Shown: in pieces, positions 56,531 through 64,000 of the stretch
Numbering within the stretch: the stretch's first letter is position 1
Layout: the number at the start of each line of letters is the position of its first letter
Assembly: GCA_025200525.1 (NCBI GenBank)
Contig: CM045762.1
Coordinates: 124,935,752-124,999,751, forward strand
Length of the DNA: 64,000 nucleotides
Direction: 5' to 3'
Source of the DNA: Camellia lanceoleosa
Lineage: Eukaryota; Streptophyta; Magnoliopsida; Ericales; Theaceae
The notes under the pieces: generated by a model
Database searches by the model: none
What the model saw: the letters and a program-made list of their open reading frames with translations, nothing else
Told to the model about the DNA's origin: nothing
Made by a program: the position numbers and the translations under genes

Positions 56531-56725
56531 CGGTGACTGTGGTGTGCGATTAGCGGCTGAAAAGAAGAGATGAGAGAGCAAATGAGGTATGAGAAAGAGA
56601 GAGAGAGAGAGAGGGAGAAGAACGAGAGAGTGAGAGAGATATATATAATACAACCCTAAACACATATGTATATAGGCGGGTGTGGACTCGTCTTTTTCTG
56701 CGCCCACCTTTCGAAAAGGGTTTGA

Positions 56726-58880
56726 AAAGAAGACCTTACAGTTCGGACTCCCGCGGTTCTGAATCTAATCTCACAAGTGTAATGTGAAATTGATAATCAC
56801 CAAAGAGTCTAATCCGACAAATCTTTTTAGAAACTTGATTTTAAATCAAATAATGCCAAAATTGGACTGCTTTGCCAGATACAGAGTCGCCACCTAAATA
56901 TTTTATTTTTGGAGAAATTTAGGAAACCTTAACTCATGCCAAAGGCCACGTGTCTGACATCACCAAAGTTGCCTTGGCTTGAGAACTTGGGTACGAAGGG
57001 GAAAGGTCATGAAATAAGCACCCTCGTTCGCCCGATCAAAGATCGACCTCTACTAATCATGATATGATTTTTTATAAACATTATGTGCTCTTGTTCCGGT
57101 TATTAATCTAACCTTACTATGTGGCGCACACAAGCAAGTATAGATTAGTTTACAAGACTTGGAACAATTCAACTCATATTTGTTTGCGAAAATAGTTTGA
57201 ATTTGCCACTTCAAATAGGCTTAAAATGCGGATTTGCCACCAAACATAGTCGGCTTAAAACTTGATTTTGCCACTTCGCAAAGTGGGCTTAAAACGTACA
57301 TTCGTTGAATCGTTTCAATTCAAATAATAAGCCTTCATTTACAGGCATTCATGCAGTTTAGCATTTAAACATATAGCCTCATGGCAAGTATGCTAATCAT
57401 GGCAATATCGACATGCATGCGATATGCTAAAGCGTAAAAACTCACCTAGTACTCCAAGTTAAGAAAGAAAACAAAGTTAGAAAAATACATGATTCCTAAC
57501 TATGTTAAATGACTAATGCAACACATGCAGTAATGCAACTAAATAGGCTCGGCTACTTAATCATGGTATTTGCAACACTTTGATAGCATGCTTTGAAACA
57601 TGTATTCAAAGAAGTATTGAAATTGCAATACAATTTGAATGATGCGCTGAGCCTTGGTGCATGCAATACAAATGAATGGATGCAAGAATAAGGCATAAAG
57701 TATGCTAAACGAAACATATCCCTAATCTAACCATCAAAAGTGATTAAATAAAAGGGAGAAAGACGTGGGGTTGGAAGACATACGCCCATGCACGCACGCA
57801 CACTTGTTACAACATTACGCTTTCGCGAAAGAGGGCCCGAATGAAACTAGCTAAGCTATGCTACTTAAGCTAATTATTACAAAACTTGAATGGATATTTA
57901 ACTAACTATTTAAGCTAATTAATTAAAATAAAATTGATTAGACTAAACTAATCAAATATTACAACACCAAATAATTAGCTATAATTAGATTATTACAACA
58001 CAATCGATACAAGCACCAAAGAAGATGGAGGGAGGTTGTATGCAAATTAGCTTGAATACTAAAGAAAGAGAGTGAAAAGGAGAAGAGTTCAGGTTATGAT
58101 ATTAAGGTGTAGAAAGAGCAAGCTCTTTCTACCCTTTTGTTAACCCTCCAAACTCAACTCCAACATCTCCAACAAGCTAAAAAACAACCAAAACAGTAAG
58201 AATGATGGAGTGAAGAAGAAAAATGAAAGCAAGGAAAGAGGAAGCAAGCTTATACCTTTCAAGAAGCAAGCTTGTTCTTAGAGTTTCCAACTCAATTTCA
58301 ATACACTCTCAAGCTTGAATTACACTTCCTCAAGATCAACCAAGGCTTTAGGATGATCAAACAAGGTTGTATAAGGTGTGTAGTGATGGTGTAAGCAAAC
58401 TAGGTTAGCTCACAGGATGCCTTGCAATGCAAGAAGGAGGAGTCCAGGCTCTCAAGGTGTATATCTTTCTTCTAGATATTTGTTCAACCCTTAAAACAAT
58501 CCTAGAGCTTCGGTTTTATAGAATTTGAGCTGAAAAGGTGACAAATATCTTCAAAAATGGACAGTTGGCAGCCTCCCGTCTAGAACAGTGTTTATCGGCA
58601 TCAAAGGCCAATCGGCCATTCATAGCCATGGCCGGCCATCACCAATGCACTATCGGGCCTTGATGGCCTCCCCTGTTTTTTGATTCAAACTCAGCTCAGG
58701 GTGAGAAATGGTTCAGAAATAAGACCTAAGGATTCAAACAAGGTAATGTTTAAGATGTGAAGCTATTTTGGAAGCTTGATTGATTTTGAATCGCGGCGAA
58801 TTCGCAATTCAACTTTCATTATTGAGTGCACTGAATCAAGTGTCTAAGTCTTGCGGGAAGTCAAAAGTGGGGTGTCTACA
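56726..58880 (+). repeat. Long direct repeat, left copy (LTR-like, about 2.15 kb)
   Basis: From TGAAAAGAAGACCTTACAGT to GGGGTGTCTACA. Its first 860 bases are collinear with 63138-64000 (CTTACAGTTCGGACTC, GACTGCTTTGC-AGAT, CAGAGTCGCCACCTAAATAT, CTCTACTAA-CATGATAT, ACAGGCATTCA, CATAGCCTCATGG-AAGTATG). TG...CA ends and internal low-coding content suggest an LTR, but no primer-binding site is recognised after 58880. Confidence 0.65.
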
Positions 58881-59421
58881 GTTGTCCCTTTTTACAGAAC
58901 TCGGAAGTCATGAAATAACGAGAGTGAATGTCAAAGCCCAGAGACGACCCATTTTGACAAGGTCACAAGACTTGGACAAGAAAGCAAGACCAAAATGAAA
59001 ATGGTTGCGCCTACAGGTTGCTTATGTATCCCTTTGTAAGGAATCAAACCAACGTAGTTTTGGGGCAAGATGCAAATGATATACGCGATGCAAGAACACA
59101 ACTTATGATCATGCAATGAAGCTGTGATGAAACATTTAAATGCAAATGTTATGCAAATGAATGCTACAGTTAAACTGAAACAAGGTATAACAAACTCAAA
59201 CATGAACATAAGTAAGTAAACATGAACCAAACCACATTTCATGCAGAAAGGATGTAAGAAAATTATGCAAGCTTAACTACGCATCACGTAGGAAAGACAA
59301 AGAATAACACAACCACCGGATGCACCAGAGGTGTCAAACAAGATCCTAACGTGCACACGGAAGGAGAGAAGGGATGGTGTGAACACCAGGATGCACCCGA
59401 CTGCTTTGAACCAAAGAGAGT
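58881..59421. other. Gene-free spacer after the left long repeat
   Basis: No domain in either strand. Includes a short region open on the minus strand (58931-59242) without recognisable content. Confidence 0.4.
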
Positions 59422-59670
59422 GGTGATAAATGTTGGAACATATCCAAATGTTTTAACCAAAACAAGGAGCGGTGATAAACATCGGAACATATCCAAATGT
59501 TTGTAACCAAAACAAGGAGTGGTGATAAACATCGGAATAGATCCGAATGCTTTTAACCAAAACAGGGAGTGGTGATAAACATCGAAACACATCCAAATGT
59601 TTATAACCAAAACAGGGAGTGGTGATAAACATCGGAACACGTCCAAATGTTTTTAACCAAAATAGGGTAA
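59422..59670. repeat. 50-bp tandem repeat, five units
   Basis: Each unit starts GGTGATAAACATCGGAACA and ends AACCAAAACA-GGAGT; unit length is constant at about 50 bp with 2-6 changes per unit. The long minus frame 59284-59646 is a by-product of this repetition. Confidence 0.95.
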
Positions 59671-59776
59671 ATTAAAGGACAGGAATGATCTCACTTGGAA
59701 CTCCTCCGAATGAACTGTACATACAATATCGTGCCTACATAAGAAAGAAACTCAACAAGCATAACATAGTAAGAGT

Positions 59777-60275
59777 GCATGTTCTATGCAAGATGAATAA
59801 CCATGACAAAATATTAGAGAATGTTTTATGCAAAGCATGCGAGAAACAAAACGGAAGCATATTCTACGCAACGAGAATGGGAGCATGTTCTATGCAACAT
59901 CGGAATGCATATTCAATGCAATAGTTCAAAATGCATGTTCTATGCATGATCAATAGCACAAAATGCATATTCTATGCAAGATTAGCAAATGCATGTTCTA
60001 CGCATGATAATCGGAAGCATGTTCTATGCAAGATAAACAACCGAGATACAATGACGATGGCATATTCTATACGAAATGAAAAGCATGTTCTATGCGTGAG
60101 ACATGAGCATCTTCTATGCAAAATTGAATGCAGGAGCATATTCTATGCAGCAAAGGAGAAATGCACATTCTGTGCCACAATGGAGATGCACATATTCTAT
60201 GGCAAGACAAAAAATGCATGTCCTATGCTAAAATACTACATGCATATTCTATGCAAGCTTGAAAGCATATCCTAT
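59777..60275. repeat. Dispersed-in-tandem array of GCATGTTCTATGCA motifs
   Basis: About 18 copies of a 14-mer with consensus GCAT(G/A)TTCTATGCA, spaced mostly 24-42 bp apart (for example 59777, 59857, 59883, 59907, 59933, 59965, 59991). Spacer DNA is not conserved. The motif is palindromic at its ends (GCAT-N5/6-ATGC). Open frames across it (59685-60281) are repeat artefacts. Confidence 0.9.
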
Positions 60276-61209
60276 GAATAAGAGTGTTTTTCTACGTAAT
60301 GAAAGCGAATAAAAAATATACTTTGAGAATCAAATATATACTACATGCTCAACTCAAAAGGACACATCTTGCTCATATTGGCAAAAGGGGAAAACTTTCA
60401 TGCCATCTAATTGCCATTCTGAAGATCTTGGGATTGAAATGCACTCACACTTTAGAGAAATGGTGGGGCTCAAGAAGGTACACCTGGAATGTAGACTCGG
60501 CATTTGTTTAAGTTTGAAACACATTAAGACGCTTCAAAGTTTCCTCTTTTCTTTTGTCATTCTAATTCTTTTCTTTCTCTCCCACTTTTCCTCTTTCATT
60601 TTTGTTATCCCACTCAAAAACTCAAAATTAACCATAAATTAAAATTCCAAATAAAACTAGAATTATAACTCAGAATTTAAAATATTGACGACCAGCAATC
60701 ACAACAAAACAAAACAGAAGGAAAGCAACAAAAGCAGAATTAAAATCATCGAAGGCCGGCTAGGCCTCGGTGATGCACGGCCGGGCTTAGATAGACCCGG
60801 CCGGCCTTCGATAGCGGCAAAGGGGCAATTCGGTAAAAGCTGAGACCGTGGCTACTTATAACACAAAATAAGCCCCATTTGGACCATAATCTAGGTCGAA
60901 AAGCAATCCATTCCCTCTCTCAAGCTCATCTCTTTCTAGATTTTCACCTCCCTTGAATTACCCAACAAATGTTGCGAAAATTTTCTTGAAAACCCTCTTG
61001 ATCCTCTAATTTTTGAACAGATTAAAAAATGTTTTTTGTTGAAATTTGAGTTCCCCTTTGTTTTTACTCACTTTTTCACCCATTTTCCCAAACTTCTCTT
61101 GTTTTCCCTTGATTTTCCCCAATTTCTTCATTTTCTCCCTCTTTTAGGATTTGGGAATTTGGAAATTCATCCATTTTCACTCACCCCCTTCACATTTCTT
61201 CAATTTTCT
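60276..61209 (+). other. Upstream region of the PMD pseudogene
   Basis: No gene. Contains a pyrimidine-rich tract (60540-60610), the GC-rich hairpin at 60748-60812 and a T/C-rich leader (60905-61205) typical of plant 5' leaders. TTATAACACAAAATA near 60856 could be a weak TATA region. Confidence 0.4.
60748..60812. repeat. GC-rich nested hairpin
   Basis: ATCGAAGGCCGG at 60748-60759 pairs perfectly with CCGGCCTTCGAT at 60801-60812; inside it GGCCGGG pairs with CCCGGCC. Stands out in AT-rich DNA. Confidence 0.85.
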
Positions 61210-63142
61210 ATGGCTAGTGACGAGGTCCCCGTTCCAGAGCCTGCCATAGATGTTGGTGCTGCCCTCAGTGCAGACATGGAGGTGGAGGAAGCCGCTGCAT
61301 TACTCCCTCTTACCAGGAGGCCTTTTGACGCGGTCACATACAGACCACGCACACACGTGCTACCTCTTGGAGGTATCCTGAGATTCGAGGGTTTCATTCC
61401 TGGGCTAGACGAGGATACCTTACTGCGAGAGCCCATGGAGTATATCTCTGCCGACGCTTCCACGGTACACAACTCCCCTCCACTTTGCTTTGCATTTTAC
61501 TTTACATTCATGTTGAAATGTTGAAGTTGATGAACAAATCACTTACCCATGCTGCACATATACTGATAAAACTCTCAATGGATAGGTGATCGCCAGGAGG
61601 ATAGGCGGCTACGGCTTTATCTTCGGCCCTCGGTGCTGGTACGAGCGCCTTTCTACGGAGGTTCGCGTTTTGGTGGATGCTGCCGGCTTCGGCCCCTTTT
61701 GTTTTGGACTCATAGAGATGAGGGCTGAGTCTTTACTTTATGGGGCCCTAGTAGAGAGATGGTGGGACACCACTAGCTCATTTCACTTCTCTTCTACCGG
61801 GGGGAATGACATTGACCTCGTATGATTTCTCGATGCTGACTGGTCTGCGGGTTGGGGTCGGCGGCCCAGTCCCTTTTGATCCTGATATGACTGAGTGGAG
61901 AGATGCACATCTCTAGCTTTTTGGAGTGATTTTGGACACCACTAGCCATGGGATGGTACGCTACAGCTGGTTTTATAACCATTTCTCTAGTACACAGCAG
62001 GTTACCGTAGACGAGGTTGCTCAGTACACTCACGACTTTCTGACATATCTTCTTGGCACTACCCTATTTGCAAACAAGGAGAATACTGTAGGATTATACA
62101 TCCTCGGGGCGCTAGTACATCTTCCTCGGATAGCAGATTACGATTGGGGTGGCGCAGGTTTAGCCACCATGTACTGCTATATGAGCTTCGTTTCTCGCCG
62201 CAAGGCGGATTCACTTGGTAACTAGTGGAGGGTTTGGGAGGTACATCTTACACTCACCTTCTTGATGCACCTTATATTTTATTCACTGTTGCATTTCTAG
62301 TTCATTTGATCTATTTTCTCATGGCATCTATCTGTCTCTGATTTGCAGCTTTGGGTCTATACCTACTTTACTTCATTGGCCCCAATTCCAATGAGGCCGA
62401 TCGAGTTGTCCGTACCATGCTCTCGGTACTACAACTCACGATTCGAGCGGCGTCGCCTTGTGGATCGCAATTTTCCATATTTTTTCCGTTTCTTCGAAAC
62501 TATCATAGCCGATCAGGTATTGCACTACTTCCTACATTATATGGTCATTCTTACACTGTTGTATTGTTGCACTGTGCCACATTACCATTCTCACGTTGAA
62601 CTGATTTCTGACATTGCACTGATCTTCTTACCACATTGCACTGATTCTGATACTGTACTGCTATTCTGATGCTACACTGAGTTTGACACTATACTACCAT
62701 TCTGACACTACACTGATGTCCTTAGGTCGACTGGCACCCTTGGGCAGGCATTCCTCATGAGTCAAGGGTGACCTATACTGCTGCCTGGCATGCTTCTATG
62801 CTGAGGATCCTGTTTGAGGGCCCTTTTGGTCGAGCATACTACCTGGGGGAGAGATTCATCTGCCAGACTTGGGGCATGGCTGACCCTGATGTTCCACATC
62901 CTCTCCCTGCAAGCATGAGGGTCGTAGATGATTTACAAGACGGTCTTGACCTAGACCTGTTGCTAATAGGTGAGGATGACGATCATTACCATGAGCTTGG
63001 TGACTTCATGAATTTCTTGCGTACTCGGGTGATGGCCTCTCTTACCTCGGGCGTGGCACGAGCTGTACCAGAGGTTGTTGCTGCCCCTGCTGTTGGAGCT
63101 GGTGATGCACCCGTTGAAGGTGTGCCTGCTGCCGCCCTGTAA
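61210..63142 (+). pseudogene. Plant Mobile Domain (MAIN/MAIL1-like) gene, four exons, with a frameshift and two stops
   Basis: Exons 61210-61464, 61586-62240, 62349-62516 and 62726-63142; all introns GT-AG and phase 0. Start MASDEVPVPEPAIDVGAALS. PMD blocks: YERLSTEVRVLVDAAGFGPF, ALVERWWDTTSSFHF, MTLTSYDFSMLTGLRVGVGG, VDEVAQYTHDFLTYLLGTTL, GLYILGALVHLPRIADYDWG, WRVWE joined to LWVYTYFTSLAPIPMRP, YNSRFERRRLVDRNFPYFFR and VDWHPWAGIPHESR. Lesions: one extra G in a six-G run at 61799-61804 (before MTLTSYDF), TAG at 61914-61916 and TAG at 62223-62225. Exon 4 ends PVEGVPAAAL, its TAA lying inside the start of the right long repeat, so the native C-terminus is probably lost. PMD proteins occur as MAIN-like nuclear proteins and inside transposons; which ancestry applies here is open. 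Confidence 0.8.
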
Positions 63143-64000
63143 CAAGCCCGTGAGGGACCTCGTTACAGTTCGGACTCGATTTTGTCGCGGTTCCAAATCT
63201 TGAACCAAAGAGTCCAAATCCGGCAAATCGTTTTTGAGAAAAATAGATTTTTTGAAAGAAGTGCCAAACATGGACTGCTTTGCTAGATAACAGAGTCGCC
63301 ACCTAAATATTTTAAAATGGGAAATTTAGGAAACCCTGACTCGGTGCCAAAAGGCCACGTATCCGTCAACACCAAAGTTGGCTCGGGAACTTGGGTACGA
63401 TTGGGGAAGGTCACATCGTGAGCACCCCCGCTCGCCCAGTCAAAGACCGGCCTCTACTAACCATGATATCTGTTTTTTGAAAACATTGTGAGTTCTTATT
63501 CCGGTTATTAGCCTAGGTTATTATGTGATGCGCACAGCATACAAGTATAGACTGAATCGCCTGAATTGGAACTGAACATCTCATGTTTGTTTGTTTGAAA
63601 ATGGTTTGATGGTGCTACCCGCAAGTAGGCTAAGACGCGGATTTGCCACCCTCAGGTGGGCTTAAGAAAACAATGATTTTGCCACTATCTAGTGGGCTTA
63701 AAACAAGCATTTGATGAATTATTCCAATTCAGATAACTAAACCTCCACCCACAGGCATTCAAGGCAGTTATATCATATAAGCACATAGCCTCATGGTAAG
63801 TATGCTCTTCATGGTAACACTCACACGCATGCAAGGATGCTAAAGCATAAAACTCACCGAGTACTCCTAGCCAAAACAAAAGCTGATTAGAAATCATGCA
63901 TGATCCTAAATGTGTTGAAATGCCTAATGCAACACATGCAAAATGCAACTATAGCAAGCTCGGCTATTCTAAACATGGTATATGAGATGCTACAGTTAGC
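63138..64000 (+). repeat. Long direct repeat, right copy (LTR-like, cut by window end)
   Basis: Begins TGTAACAAGCCCGTGAGG, with TGTAAC and GTTACA forming a small inverted pair at the start, then GTTCGGACTCGATTTTGTCG. Collinear with 56726 onward to the window end. It starts within the last codons of the PMD pseudogene with no purine-rich tract before it. Confidence 0.7.

Noticed and set aside
59284..59646. 120-codon minus-strand frame with repeating 'MFRCLSPLPVLVI' blocks
   Set aside because: It is a translation of the 50-bp tandem repeat; the period is not even a multiple of three, so phase is kept only by indels. No domain.
59777..60275. CRISPR-like repeat-spacer look
   Set aside because: Plant nuclear context, short imperfect 14-mers, irregular spacing, no cas genes.
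59685..60281. Two plus-strand frames rich in 'HVLCKINN' and 'FYA' words
   Set aside because: Produced by the GCATGTTCTATGCA array read in one frame; spacer lengths vary without keeping a protein pattern.
63685..63948. 87-codon minus frame near the window end
   Set aside because: Within the LTR-like repeat; the left copy does not keep the frame.

Overview
The window is nuclear DNA of a flowering plant. The evidence is one spliced seed-type gene with GT-AG introns, an AT-rich background, and LTR retrotransposons whose primer-binding sites match plant initiator-Met tRNA (TGGTATCAGAGC). I cannot name the species. Mobile DNA fills most of the window, and only one complete host gene is visible.

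Layout. 1-918: end of an LTR element cut by the window edge. 1493-12336: Copia-1, a decayed Ty1/copia element (target-site duplication, TSD, TTTTG). It holds a short Ty3/gypsy derivative (6023-9715, TSD ATTAT), a 1.4-kb solo LTR inside its 3' LTR (10926-12300), and a rearranged palindromic 3' end. 14043-17702: three-exon oil-body-associated protein gene (OBAP1 type, 238 aa) with ABRE/G-box-like and RY motifs just upstream and foldback elements in both introns. 18901-24507: Copia-2, a younger copia element (TSD AATAG) with a tandemly repeated LTR end plus primer site. 24508-30208: gene-poor DNA with several MITEs.

30209-54921 is a segmental duplication. Unit A (30209-46618) is split by a 14.2-kb chromodomain-type Ty3/gypsy element on the minus strand (30639-44834, TSD TGAAG). 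That element contains a solo LTR (35770-37109, TSD AATTT), a mini CACTA transposon (38206-39181, TSD GGT) and a 3.16-kb solo LTR (40474-43633, TSD CACAC). Unit B (51078-54921) carries its own mini CACTA (51353-52467, TSD ACA). Between the units lies the 3' part of a Tat-like gypsy element (46619-51077) with two coiled-coil genes antisense to its LTR.

54922-64000: a short syntaxin-like fragment, then two direct copies of a long repeat (56726-58880 and 63138 to the window end). They enclose tandem arrays and a four-exon Plant Mobile Domain (MAIN-like) pseudogene at 61210-63142. This PMD-bearing, repeat-bounded block and the recombination-born duplication are the most unusual parts of the window. 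Apart from the OBAP1 gene, nearly every protein-coding trace is broken by stops, many explained by single C:G to T:A changes.
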